Origin: Streptomyces hygroscopicus subsp. hygroscopicus
GTDB lineage: Bacteria > Actinomycetota > Actinomycetes > Streptomycetales > Streptomycetaceae
Reading direction: 5' to 3'
Length of the DNA stretch: 64,000 nucleotides
Assembly: GCF_030269125.1 (NCBI RefSeq)
Contig: NZ_BSSM01000006.1
Coordinates: forward strand, 62,001 to 126,000
Shown: in pieces, positions 34,801-51,300 of the stretch
Position numbering within the stretch: position 1 is the first letter of the stretch
Layout of the letters: every line of letters begins with the position of its first letter
Made by a program: the position numbers and the translations under genes
The notes under the pieces: generated by a model
What the model was told of the DNA's origin: nothing
Databases searched by the model: none
What the model saw: only the letters and a program-made list of their open reading frames with translations

Positions 34801-34985
34801 GCACCGGCCAGGCGCTCGCGTTCGTCGAGGCCCAGGGCCACCGCTGCGCCACCCCCGACCACGTTCCCTCCCCCGGGCTGCTGACCGGTCTGTCCGGCAT
34901 CGGCTACGGGCTGCTCCGCCTGGCCCACCCCGACACCGTGCCGTCCGTCCTGCTCCTCGGACACCCCGGCCGCCACGGCGACTGA
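31821..34985 (+). CDS. Class II lanthipeptide synthetase LanM with a zinc-ligand-deficient cyclase domain
   Basis: About 1,054 residues from GTG 31821; no clear Shine-Dalgarno supports it, and ATG 31767 is an alternative. The dehydratase domain (residues 1-650) has VVYKPRPLGQHALLDEL and GADMHYENVIACGDQPVLVD (near 360-380), the D-x-H-x-x-N and Asp residues of the kinase-like site that phosphorylates Ser/Thr. The LanC-like domain starts near 665. Where cyclases carry the first zinc Cys (SWC.G) this protein has SWARGAAG near 903. Where they carry Cys-His (CHG) it has SLAQGALG near 965. All three zinc ligands are therefore absent. It precedes the precursor gene and is probably cotranscribed with it. 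Confidence 0.92.
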   Translation: MTETASLPTPRSAGLPLAWWAPALSLAERLAAPGRPAAPADPHATGRAPWAAGDAEGFALRLAHLGVDGATAAALAAEPAERLAARTAKPRWAEYAEAALEAAPEERVEPAADGTGPEVFAPVVRPLVAPAAARLARLLPGVPAAEQEIWRGEFGDWLTSRLVGLAARTLVRELDGARRAGRLAGATPRERFAFFVAGAGTRRGLGELFAAYPVLARMLGQTALDALDAAAELVARFQADRPELVATLLDGRDPGVLARVELGLGDAHQGNRSVAILRFADGARVVYKPRPLGQHALLDELAAWMDVKVPGLALRTARTVRREGYGWLEFVAHRWCRSVTETDAFYRRQGVLLALLYAVDGADMHYENVIACGDQPVLVDAETLLHTGLGQAMTAGADPAADALHTSVHRTCLLPHLLIGEHGALDISALGRSTDGTFPSEGLHWADSGRDTMRAVRGPLLSPAGQNQPLPDGRPLDGADHRAALLDGFRTAYAAIAAHGGELVGDEGPLAAAADSPARLIARATRLYATLLEESTHPALLGDALARDGVFAVLWTESAHDEARRRLIEHETADLWRGDVPLFTHRPSGTGVRAADGTWLADVLPEASLAAVRKKIARMDEVDCRDQEWIVSATLAARGACAPADRPRSALAVAPVPAVVPDASRLLAAVCGIADDIAARAVRDGGRANWLGLERVSGPHWAVLPMGAGLAQGYCGVALFLAHTGALTGADRYTALAREAVRPLPALLRALAADPQLSAAAGPGAYDGLGGICYALVRLSALLGDALTDCLPDALTALAHAAADCPDPGLAGGTAGALAAAVAVHEATGAPRALELADALADRLCQAGPVADAGLADGAAGIGWALLRYAAVRPRRSAAHEAAGRALLDGAARRVRDAAADASWARGAAGVAAAASDLGAPRPARNAPAPADGPASAAALTEPPAPAAAFRARLRDAEVGPDLSLAQGALGTLEALAVLSERGDARAAEALTLRTGQALAFVEAQGHRCATPDHVPSPGLLTGLSGIGYGLLRLAHPDTVPSVLLLGHPGRHGD

Positions 34986-34995
34986 CCACCGCGCA

Positions 34996-35043
34996 CCTCC
35001 TCCTCCGCCTCCACCTCCGCCTCCACCTCCGCCTCCGCCTCCG
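34996..35043. repeat. CCTCCR hexamer array between lanM and lanA
   Basis: Eight CCTCC motifs, seven of them on a strict 6-base period (35002-35043; units CCTCCG or CCTCCA). On the mRNA this is a C-rich, G-poor run that repeats the core of the anti-Shine-Dalgarno sequence, 38 bases before the lanA start. Confidence 0.85.
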
Positions 35044-35081
35044 TGTCCACCGGCACGGGACCATTTGAAGGGGATCACCTC

Positions 35082-35285
35082 ATGGACAAGAACCTCGCCT
35101 CCGCCGCCGACGCCACCGAGATCGCCGGGATCGCCGCCGACGAGCAGGACGCGGCGGGCGGCATCACCCTCAAGGGCCGCAACCGCGCCTGCGCCCGCGC
35201 CCGGGTGCTGGCCGGAATGGTCCTCACCAGCGGCATCGTCATCACGCTGAGCACCATCGACACCTCGGTCTCCGCCCCCCGGTAG
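35082..35285 (+). CDS. Class II lanthipeptide precursor peptide with a single core cysteine
   Basis: The peptide has 67 residues. GAAGGGGA (35067-35074) lies eight bases before ATG 35082. Residues 1-27 are an acidic, Ala-rich leader ending DEQDAAGG, a double-glycine cleavage site of the class II type. The 40-residue core (28-67) is basic at its start (K31, R33, R35, R39, R41), then hydrophobic, with T29, T49, S50, T55, S57, T58, T61, S62 and S64 as dehydratable residues but only one Cys (C37). At most one (methyl)lanthionine can form, probably T29 to C37 or from a downstream residue, leaving a tail that could carry several dehydro-residues. It follows lanM by 96 bases; no LanT protease is seen. 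Confidence 0.85.
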   Translation: MDKNLASAADATEIAGIAADEQDAAGGITLKGRNRACARARVLAGMVLTSGIVITLSTIDTSVSAPR

Positions 35286-35312
35286 GCGACGTCGGGCTCC
35301 ACAAGGCGTGAT

Positions 35313-35341
35313 GGCGCGGACCCGCCCGGCGGGTCCGCGCC
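35313..35341 (+). terminator. Hairpin terminator after the precursor gene
   Basis: A 12-bp perfect stem (GGCGCGGACCCG / CGGGTCCGCGCC) with a 5-base loop, 27 bases after the precursor stop, isolates the lanM-lanA transcript from the next gene. Confidence 0.8.
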
Positions 35342-35422
35342 GCCGTGTGTACGAGCGGAGCGGGTCGGTCCGCTCCGAGCGACCTGCCACAGGTCGCGAT
35401 ATTCCGATTATCATCTGCGTTC

Positions 35423-38338
35423 ATGCGTTCCCATGCGCCTTCCCTGGTCGGGCGGGGTCCCCAACTCCACCTGCTCGAACGTGCGTTGACCGGCGCTCAG
35501 CAGGGACGCGGCGGTGTGGTCTTCCTGGTCGGAGAGGCGGGCGTCGGCAAGTCGCGGCTCGCGGCCGAGGTCGTGGGCGGCGCCCTCGACGCCGGCATGC
35601 GCGTGCTGCGCGGCCGCAGCAGCACCACGGGCCCGGCGGTGCCGTTCCGGCCGTTGACCGAGGCGCTGATGTCCCTGTTCCGCGGCGGCGCCTCGATGGA
35701 CGACCTGGCCCTGGGCCCCTACCGGCCGGTGCTCGGCCGGCTGATTCCCGACTGGGACACCGGTGAGCGCGAGAGCAGCTCCATGGTCATCCTGGGCGAG
35801 GCGGTGCTCCGGCTGCTCATCGCGGCCGGCCGCGGACAGGGCCAGCTGCTGCTCCTGGAGGACCTGCACGACGCCGACCCCGAGACGCTCGGCGTCCTCG
35901 AATACCTCGTGGACAACCTGGAGTACACACCCGTCCTGCTGCTCGCCACCGTGCGCACCGACTTCAGCGACGCCCTGGACCTGGCCCAGTCCGCGCGCCG
36001 GCGCGGTGCCGCCACCCTGCTGGAGATCCCGCCCCTGACCCGGCCGCAGGCGCACGAGATGGTCGCGGCCCAACTGGGCGTGGCGGACCCGCGCGAGGTG
36101 CCCGACACGGTGCTGCGGCGGCTGTGGGAGGACAGCTCCGGCAGTCCGTACCTGGTCGAGGAGCTGCTCCAGACCATGATCGGGTCCGGCACCCTGGTGC
36201 AGGGGCCGGACGGCTGGCGGGCGATCGGGGATCTGCGCAGCGACGTGTCCTCGACACTGGCGCGGGACATCCTGCGCCGCATCGACCGCCTCGGCGCCCA
36301 GGGCCTGACCCTGCTGTCGGCCGCCGCCGTGCTCGGCCGGCGCTTCCCGCTGACGGTGCTCCAGCGGATGAGCGGCGTGGACGACCGCGCGCTGCTCAGC
36401 CATCTGCACGCGGGCGTCGCGGCCCGTCTGGTGATCCCCGACGAACCGGCCCCCGACTGGTACTCCTTCCGGCACTCCCTCACCGTCGAGGCCCTGTTCA
36501 CCCAGATGACGCCGGGGCAGCGGGCGGAACTCGCGCGCAGGGGCGCGGAGGCGGTCGAGGAACTGCACCCCGAACTGGGCGGCGACTGGTGCGCGCTGGC
36601 GGCCGGGCTGCGCAGCGAGGCCGGGGACCGCGGCGCGGCGGGACTGCTGTTCGCGGACGCGGGCGGCCGGGCCCTGACGGCCGGCGCGCTCGGCTCCGCC
36701 GTGACCCTGCTCAGCCGCGCCGAGAGTCTGCTGGCCGAGGCCGGGGACGCGCAGGGGCGGGCCGCGGTCCTGGAGAACCTGCTGCCGGCGCTCGCCGAAG
36801 CCGGTGACTTCGCCCGCGCCTTCGAACTGGCCGAGGACCTCCATGTGCTGGGCGGCTCGGGACTCAGCCCCGTCCGGCTGGCCACGCTGCACGCCCGGCT
36901 GGCCAAGGTCGCGCACACGGCGGGCCGGTGGAGTGACGGCAACCGGCAGGTGGCCCGCGCCCGGGAGGTGCTGGCCGCCGCGCCGGACGAGACGACCGCC
37001 GCCACCGTCGACGTGACGGCCGCCTACCTCGCCCTCGACACCCCGGGCCCCGACCGCACCCAGCACGCGGAGAAGCTGGCCCGCTCCGCCGCCGACACCG
37101 CCGAACGCCACGGCCTGCCCGTGGTCGCCTGCCAGGCACAGGAGCTGCTCGCCACCGTGGCCCGCGAACGGGACCCCGAGGAGTCGGAGGCGATGCTCGG
37201 CCAGGCCCTCGCCACGGCGGAGCGCCATCGCCTGCCCTTGCAGCGCATGTACGCGGCCACCCGGCTGGGCGGCAACGCCTGGCTCGCCGAGGGCGACACC
37301 GCGGGCCTGCTGGCGGCGCGCGAGGAGGCGCTGCGGCTCGGCTCGGTCAACATCGTGCACACCGTCGACGGCATCCTCGTACTCGACGCCGTCCTGCGCG
37401 GTGCGTACGACACCGCCCGCACGGCCGCCGCCGAGTGCCTGGCCGTCGTACGACGGCTGCGGCTCGCGCCCGCCGTGCGGTACGTCCTGATGGCGCAGGC
37501 CGTCCTGGAGGCGCACCACGCCGACCGCGCCGGGATGGAGTCGGCGCTGGCCGCCTTCGCGGAGTGGGACGGGGCCGGTTCGCAGGAGGAACCGCTGAGC
37601 CATGGCCTGGCCCGCGCCTTCTGCGCGCTCCTGGAGGAGGACCGGGAACTGGCCCGGGAGGACCTGGGCACGGTGCTGGCGCTGGAGGCGGACAACCCCT
37701 CGACCTACCATCTCAGCGGCACCCACGGCATGGTGCTGCTGCTGGACGTGCTGGCCGGGCGCGCGGACCGCGCCCGGCACGCGGAGATCACCGCCACCGC
37801 GATGGCCCGGATGCGCTGGAACCGGCACTTCGTGCTGCTCACGGACGCCGTGCTGCTGGGCCGGGAGGGCGCGGGGGGCCGCGCGGCGCGTGCGGTCGAG
37901 GCGGCGCAGGCGGTGGCGGAGCCGTATCCGCTGGCCCGGCACCTCGGGCTGCGGCTGATCGCGGACGCGGCGCACCAGGACGGCTGGGGCGACCCGGTGA
38001 GCTGGCTGCGGCAGGCGGAGCACTACTTCCACGAGCGGGACGTCCCGGCCGTCGCGGGCGCCTGCCGGGCGGGCCTGCGCCGGCTCGGCGCCCCCGTGCG
38101 CCAGCACCGCACCGGCTCCAGCGGCATCCCGGACCAACTGCGCGCCCAGGGCGTCACGGTAAGGGAGTTCGAGGTGTTCCGGCTGCTCGCGGAGCGGCTG
38201 TCCAACAAGGACATCGCCGACCGGCTGTTCATCTCGCCGCGTACGGCGGAGAAGCACATCGCGAGCCTCGTCACGAAGACGGGGGCGGCCAACCGCGCCG
38301 ATCTGTGCGCGCGTTCGGCCGCCCTGCGCGACGCCTAG
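35423..38338 (+). CDS. Large ATP-binding LuxR regulator (LAL family)
   Basis: The protein has 971 residues from ATG 35423, next to an AT-rich stretch that may be its promoter. The N-terminal ATPase has Walker A GEAGVGKSRLAAE (near 35-45) and Walker B LLLLEDLHDADPETL. A long helical TPR-like middle follows. The C-terminal 60 residues are the LuxR helix-turn-helix: VTVREFEVFRLLAERLSNKD and RTAEKHIASLVTKTGAANRA. LAL proteins are frequent pathway-specific activators in Streptomyces clusters. Being placed between the lanthipeptide pair and the NRPS operon, it may activate either or both. Its stop overlaps the convergent MFS gene by four bases. Confidence 0.93.
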   Translation: MRSHAPSLVGRGPQLHLLERALTGAQQGRGGVVFLVGEAGVGKSRLAAEVVGGALDAGMRVLRGRSSTTGPAVPFRPLTEALMSLFRGGASMDDLALGPYRPVLGRLIPDWDTGERESSSMVILGEAVLRLLIAAGRGQGQLLLLEDLHDADPETLGVLEYLVDNLEYTPVLLLATVRTDFSDALDLAQSARRRGAATLLEIPPLTRPQAHEMVAAQLGVADPREVPDTVLRRLWEDSSGSPYLVEELLQTMIGSGTLVQGPDGWRAIGDLRSDVSSTLARDILRRIDRLGAQGLTLLSAAAVLGRRFPLTVLQRMSGVDDRALLSHLHAGVAARLVIPDEPAPDWYSFRHSLTVEALFTQMTPGQRAELARRGAEAVEELHPELGGDWCALAAGLRSEAGDRGAAGLLFADAGGRALTAGALGSAVTLLSRAESLLAEAGDAQGRAAVLENLLPALAEAGDFARAFELAEDLHVLGGSGLSPVRLATLHARLAKVAHTAGRWSDGNRQVARAREVLAAAPDETTAATVDVTAAYLALDTPGPDRTQHAEKLARSAADTAERHGLPVVACQAQELLATVARERDPEESEAMLGQALATAERHRLPLQRMYAATRLGGNAWLAEGDTAGLLAAREEALRLGSVNIVHTVDGILVLDAVLRGAYDTARTAAAECLAVVRRLRLAPAVRYVLMAQAVLEAHHADRAGMESALAAFAEWDGAGSQEEPLSHGLARAFCALLEEDRELAREDLGTVLALEADNPSTYHLSGTHGMVLLLDVLAGRADRARHAEITATAMARMRWNRHFVLLTDAVLLGREGAGGRAARAVEAAQAVAEPYPLARHLGLRLIADAAHQDGWGDPVSWLRQAEHYFHERDVPAVAGACRAGLRRLGAPVRQHRTGSSGIPDQLRAQGVTVREFEVFRLLAERLSNKDIADRLFISPRTAEKHIASLVTKTGAANRADLCARSAALRDA

Positions 38339-39603
38339 CGCATCTCGCGCACCGCCCGGGACCCGAGTACCGCGAGACCCGTGAGGGCGAGCACCCCGGC
38401 GACCGCCCCGAACAGGGCGAGCGTGCCGGTCCGGGCGAGCGCGCCGCACACGATGAGCGAGAGCGGGGCGGCGGCGTAGCCGAGGACCATGTCGACCGAG
38501 ATGACCCGGCTGAGCACCTCCCCCGGGATGTTGCGCTGGATCCAGCTCAGTCCGAACACCCCCTGGAAGCCGATGGCGAAGCCCATGGCCAGCACGGTCG
38601 CGACGACCGCCGGTGTGCTGTGCACCAGGCCGAGGACGGCCATCCCGGCGGCCAGCCAGCCGGCCAGACCGGCCACCAGCAGCCCCACCCGCGGCCGGCC
38701 GCCCATCGCGCCGCCCGCCAGCGTGCCGAGCATCGCGCCGCCGGCGAGGGACCCGTTGAGCACGCCCAGGGTGGCCGAGCCGCCGCGCAGCACCTGGTCG
38801 GCGAGCGTGGCGAAGCCGACCGTGAAGGGACCGGCGTAACAGAAGTTGACGGCGGTGTCGAGGACGACGACGGTTCGCAGACGGGGGTCGCGGAGGGTGA
38901 AGACGACGCCCTCGCGGATGCGGGCGCCGAGGGACGGCGGGCGTTCGGCCCCGGTGCCGTCCCCCGGTTCCGCCTCCTTCGCCGGCCCGGCCGCGCGCGG
39001 CCGGGTGGCGATGCGGGACACGCACCAGCCGCACAGCGCGAAGCACACCGCGTCGACCACGAACGCGACCGGCGCCCGGGTCAGCGCGATGACCACGCCG
39101 CCGACCGCCGGTCCGACGACGGCCGCCGTGCGCGAGCCCGCGCCCAGCAGCGCGTTGGCCGGGGTGAGCAGGCTCTCGTCCACCACGGAGGGCAGGATCG
39201 AGACCCGGGCGGGCTGGAAGAAGGCGTCCACCGCGCCGAAGGCCGCGGCCGCCGCGCACAGCATCCAGACCGTCAGGTGCCCGGTGAGACCGGCCAGCCC
39301 GACCCCGGCCATCAGGACGGCGCGGGTCCAGCTGGAGGCGATCATCAGGGTGCGGGTGGACCAGGAGTCGCTGAGGGTGCCGCCGACCAGGGTGAGCAGG
39401 GCGCGGGGTACGGCCTGGAAGGCGAGGACGTAGCCGAGGGTGAGGGTGGAGCCGGTCAGGCCGAGGGTGATCCAGGAGAAGGCGACGACGCTGAAACCGT
39501 CGCCGAGCAGGGACAACGACTGCCCCAGCCACAGGAGCCGGAAGGACCGCTGCCGGGCGGGTGCCCACAGCCGGGGACCGGCGCCGGCGAGGGTGGTGGC
39601 CAT
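38335..39603 (-). CDS. MFS exporter
   Basis: The protein has 422 residues, with AAAGG upstream of ATG 39603. About twelve hydrophobic spans are visible, with the MFS loop RALLTLVGGTLSDSWSTRTL between spans 2 and 3 and a related loop LAGGAMGGRPRVGLL in the second half. The family exports small drugs or metabolites by proton antiport. Last gene of the NRPS operon (38 bases after the P450), so it probably exports the NRPS product and confers self-resistance. The central cytoplasmic loop is rich in Gly and Glu. Confidence 0.9.
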   Translation of the reverse strand: MATTLAGAGPRLWAPARQRSFRLLWLGQSLSLLGDGFSVVAFSWITLGLTGSTLTLGYVLAFQAVPRALLTLVGGTLSDSWSTRTLMIASSWTRAVLMAGVGLAGLTGHLTVWMLCAAAAAFGAVDAFFQPARVSILPSVVDESLLTPANALLGAGSRTAAVVGPAVGGVVIALTRAPVAFVVDAVCFALCGWCVSRIATRPRAAGPAKEAEPGDGTGAERPPSLGARIREGVVFTLRDPRLRTVVVLDTAVNFCYAGPFTVGFATLADQVLRGGSATLGVLNGSLAGGAMLGTLAGGAMGGRPRVGLLVAGLAGWLAAGMAVLGLVHSTPAVVATVLAMGFAIGFQGVFGLSWIQRNIPGEVLSRVISVDMVLGYAAAPLSLIVCGALARTGTLALFGAVAGVLALTGLAVLGSRAVREMR

Positions 39604-39642
39604 GATGTGCCTTTCGGGATGCGGACGCTCGCGGCGGTCCGG

Positions 39643-40937
39643 TCAGTAGCGGACGGGCAGCGCGGTGAGGCTGCGGTTGAGGAGGGACGGCTGCCAGGTG
39701 AGCGCGCCGGGGTCGGTCAGGGTCAGGCCCGGATGGTCGCGGACCAGCGTGCCCACCGCGGCGACGGCCACGAGCCGGGCCAGCGCGGCGCCGATGCAGA
39801 AGTGGGCGCCGAAGCCGAAGCCGAGGTGGGTGGCGCCGGTGCGGCGGACGTCGAACCGGCCGGGGTCGGGGAAGCGGGCCGGGTCCCGGTTGGCGGCGGC
39901 CGTCACCAGGAAGATCCGGTCGCCCGCCCGCAGGGTGCGGCCGTCCAGGTCCAGGTCGCGGACGGTGGTGCGGATCGACATCTTGGAGGGGCCGTCGAGC
40001 CGCAGCGTCTCCTCCACGGCGCCCTGGGCCAGCCCGGGGTCCTCGCGTACGGCGGCCAGTTGACCGGGACGGCTGTGCAGGGCGAGGACGGTGTTGGCGA
40101 TGAGGTTGCTGGTGGTCTCCCCGCCGGCGAACGCCATCTGGGTGAGCATCCCGACGAACTCCTCCTCGCTGACCGACTCCCCCACCCGGCCCTCCTTCAG
40201 CACCTGGCTGATGAGGTCGTCGGCGGGTTCGGCTCGCCGCTCTGCGACCAGTCCGGCGAGGTAGTCCTCCAGGCTCACCAGCGCCTGGAGGGAGGCCCGG
40301 TACTCGCTCTCCTCCTGGGCGGTACCGAGCACGAGGTCGGCGACGCGGGCGTTCCAGTACCAGAAGGCGGCGGCGTCGGTGCGCGGGACGCCGAGCCAGC
40401 GGGCGAACACCAGCGCGGGCAGCGGCTTGGCCACGTCGGCCATGAGGTCGCCGCCGCGGCCGGGTACGGCCTTGCGGGCGAGGACGGCCCGGGTCGCCTT
40501 CTCTGTGAAGGCGCGGTAGCGGGCCACCGCCCGTGCGGCGAAGGCCTCCTGGAAGACCTGGCGCAGTCGGCGGTGCTGCGGCGGGTCGTTGAACACCATC
40601 CAGCGGGACAGGATCCCGAAGGCCCGCTCGGCGTCCTCGCGGGCACCCTGCGGTACGGCGTCCATCAGGGGCCGTACCCGGTCGGCGGAGACGGCCGGGT
40701 CGCGCAGGCAGCGCATCACCTGGTCGTAGCCGGTGACCAGCCAGGCGTGGTGCATCGGGCTCCAGTGCACCGGCGCGTGGGCGCGGAGGGCGTCGAGGTG
40801 GCCGTAGGGGTCGGCGATCATGTCCGGCGAGAGGAGGTAGCGCTCGGTGAAGGGCGCTTCGGGGGCTTGGGGGACGGTACGGGTCGGCGGGGCTTCCGCG
40901 GTGCCCGGGGTGCCCCCCGCGAGCGGGGTCGCCGTGC

Positions 40938-40941
<4 letters not shown>
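39643..40941 (-). CDS. Cytochrome P450
   Basis: The protein has 432 residues from ATG 40941, which overlaps the NRPS stop as ATGA. The I-helix is [15 protein letters not shown] (acid-alcohol pair kept as ET), the K-helix has [17 protein letters not shown] and the haem loop is [15 protein letters not shown] with the Cys ligand near residue 380. Coupling to the NRPS means that it very probably oxidises the peptide product or a carrier-bound amino acid. No ferredoxin gene is adjacent, so redox partners come from elsewhere in the genome. Confidence 0.93.
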
Positions 40942-48272
<7,331 letters not shown>

Positions 48273-48327
48273 GCGGGCACTCCGATCTGAACTCTGGGGA
48301 GGAAGCCGGGGTCGGGGCGGGGTGCCC

Positions 48328-51300
48328 TCAGAAGTCGGCGGTGAGGGAGAGGTCGATCTCGTCGTCGCTCATCTGCGAGATCAGTTCCAGCAGCCTGCGC
48401 TCCACCTCGGCGGCGAGCCGCGCCACCGTGGGGTGCTCGAACAGGTCCCTGACCTGGAGCATGCAGTCGAACGCGGTGCGCAGCCGGGAGGCGACCGCGA
48501 CGGCGCGCAGGGAATGGCCGCCCAGGGCGAAGAAGTCGTCGTGGACGCCGACCCGGGGCAGGTCGAGCACCTCGCACCAGATCTGCGCGACGACCGTCTC
48601 GGCCGGGCTGCGCGGTGCCACGAAGGTCCCCGCGCCGGGGGCCGCGGGCTCGGGCAGGGCGGCGACGTCCAGCTTCCCCTGCACCGTCAGCGGCAGCGCG
48701 TCGAGCAGGGCGAACGCCGACGGCACCAGATAGTGCGGCAGCCGGGCCCGGCAGTGCGTCGTGAGGGACTCCTCCGACAGCCCGTCGCCGACGACGTAGC
48801 CGACCAGGGCGGGCTCGCCGCGCAGGGTGCGCACGACGACCGCGGCGCCCCGCACCCCGGGGTGCCGGCGCAGCACCGCCTCGGCCTCCTTGGGCTCGAC
48901 GCGGAAGCCGCGGATCTTCACCTGGTCGTCGTTGCGGCCGAGGAACTCCAGCTCGCCCGAGGGAAGGCGGCGTACGACGTCCCCCGTGCGGTAGAGCCGG
49001 CCGCCGAGCGCCCCGAAGGGGTCGGGCTCGAACCGCTCGGCGGTGAGTCCCGGCCGCCCCAGATAGCCGCGTGCCAACTCGCGTCCGCCGACGAGGAGTT
49101 CGCCGGGGACGCCGTCGGGGACGAGTTCACCGAGGGCGTCGACCACATAGGTACGGCGACCACCCAGGGGCCGACCGATGGGCACCCGTCCGGTCCGGGC
49201 GCCGTCGACGGTGTGCGCGGTCGCGGAGATCACCGACTCCGTGGGCCCGTAGGTGTTGAGCACGGGCACCCGGGGCAGGTGCGCGAACCACCGCTCCAGC
49301 GGGTCGGCGGGCAGGGCCTCTCCCCCGGTCACCAGCAGCCGCAGCGAGACGAGTCGGGGCGCGAGCCGGTCCAGCCGGGACACCAGTTCCGCCCAGTAGG
49401 AGGGGGTGAGTTCCATGACGGTGACCCGCTCGGCCGCGACCCGGGCGGCCAGCTCCTCCGGGCCCCAGATCTCGTCCGGGCGCACGATCACCGTGGCGCC
49501 GGCGCTCAGCGCGGGCAGGATCTGCTCCAGGGAGGCGTCGAACGCCGTGGAGGCGAAGGTGAGCACCCGGTCGTCGGCGGTGAGCCCGAACCGCTCGCGG
49601 GCGGCGGCCACATGGGCGTCCAGGGCGTGGTGTTCGACGCCGACGGCCTTGGGGCGGCCGGTGGACCCCGAGGTGAAGATGACGTAGGCGAGATCGCCGG
49701 GGTCAGGAGTGTACCGGGGCCCGTCGGGCAGGGGTCGTACGTCCTCGACGGCGACGGCCCGTACCCCGAGCACGGTGACCTTCTCGCGGGTGCCCGCGTC
49801 GGCCACGACGTGCCGTACCCCGGCCTCCCGGAGCATGTACCGGAGCCGTTCCTCGGGCAGCAGGGCGTCGAGCGGGACGTAGACCCCGCCCGCCCGCCAG
49901 ACGGCGAGCATCGCGGCCACGGACCAGGCACCCCGGCCGACGCACACCCCGACGGGGTCGCCGGGTGCCACCGACGCGTCGTGGAGGGCGGCCGCCAGCC
50001 CGCCCGTCAGGGCGTCCAGTCGGGCATGGTCGAGGACCGTCCCCTCGCACACGACGGCGGGGGCGTCGAGGGGTCCCGCCACCTGGAACCCCGGCGCGGC
50101 CGTCACCTCCCGCCCGGCCGTCGCCACCAGGAGGTCGCGCTCCCCCGCGGACAGCAGCGGTGCCGCGTCGACGCGGGCGGCGGGGTCGGCGAGGCACGCC
50201 TCCAGCAGCCGGCCGACGTGGCGGGCGAACCGGGTGGCGGTGGCCGGGTCGAAGAGGTCGGCGGCGTACTCGACGTTGAGCGCGAACCCGCTGGGACGGA
50301 CCACGAACGTGGCCGTCAGATCGAACTTGGCCGACCCCCAGGGAAGGCGGAAGTCGACGGTGTCGAGCCCCGGGAGTCCCGACCCGCCCGTGGACGCGTC
50401 CTGGACGTCCACCATGACCTGGAACAACGGGTTGCGGGAGAGGTCGCGTTCGGGGCGCAGCCGCTCCACGACCCGTTCGAACGGCACCTCCTGGTGGTCG
50501 AAGGCGCCCAGCACGACGTCCCGTACCCGCTCCACCAGCTCGGCGAAGGTCGGCCGCCCGGACAGATCCGTGCGCAGCACCACGGTGTTCACGAAGAACC
50601 CGACCAGCGGTTCCAGTTCGAGACGGCCGCGGCCGGCGACGGGCGTGCCCACCGGGACGTCGGTCTGCCCGGACCAGCGGGCCAGCACGGCCTGCGCGGC
50701 GGCCAGCAGCACCATGAACCGGGTCGCGCCGTGCTCCCGGGCGAAGGTGTCCACGCGGTGCACGAGCGGGGCGGGCAGGTCGACCTCGACGGCGCCGCCC
50801 CGGCCGGTGAACGCGGCCGGCCGGGGCCGGTCGGTGGGCAGCTCCAGGGCGGGCGTCGCCGCCAGCACGTTCTCCCAGTAGTCCAGTTGCGGCTCCAGCG
50901 CGCCGCTGTCGGCGCGCTCGCGCTGCCAGACGGCGAAGTCGCCGTACTGGACGTCCAGCGGCGGGAGCTGGGCCCGCCGGCCCGCCCGCCGGGCCGCGTA
51001 GTGGTGGGCGAGTTCGTCCAGCAGGACGCCCTTGGACCAGCCGTCGGTGACGGCGTGGTGCAGGGCGAGCAGGACCACGTGGTCGTCCGCGGCCAGCTCC
51101 CACACTCCGGCGCGCAGCAGCGGCGGCCGGGCGAGGTCGAAGCGGCGCGTGGCGAGGGCCTCGGCCTGCCGTCGCACGGCGTCCAGGCGGGCCTCCTCGT
51201 CCGGCCCCTCGGGTGCCGTCTCCCACCGCAACGGCACGCCCGCCGGGTCGCACACCTGCTGCACGGGACGGCCGTCGGACTCGATCAGCGCCGTGCGCAG

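Noticed and set aside
34996-35043. CRISPR array
   Set aside because: The unit is 6 bases with no spacers; it is a simple repeat. No CRISPR array or cas gene is visible anywhere in the window.
31416-35414. Minus-strand open frame with a poly-glycine run opposite lanM
   Set aside because: The poly-Gly run is the complement of the CCTCC array, and the rest is antisense to lanM.
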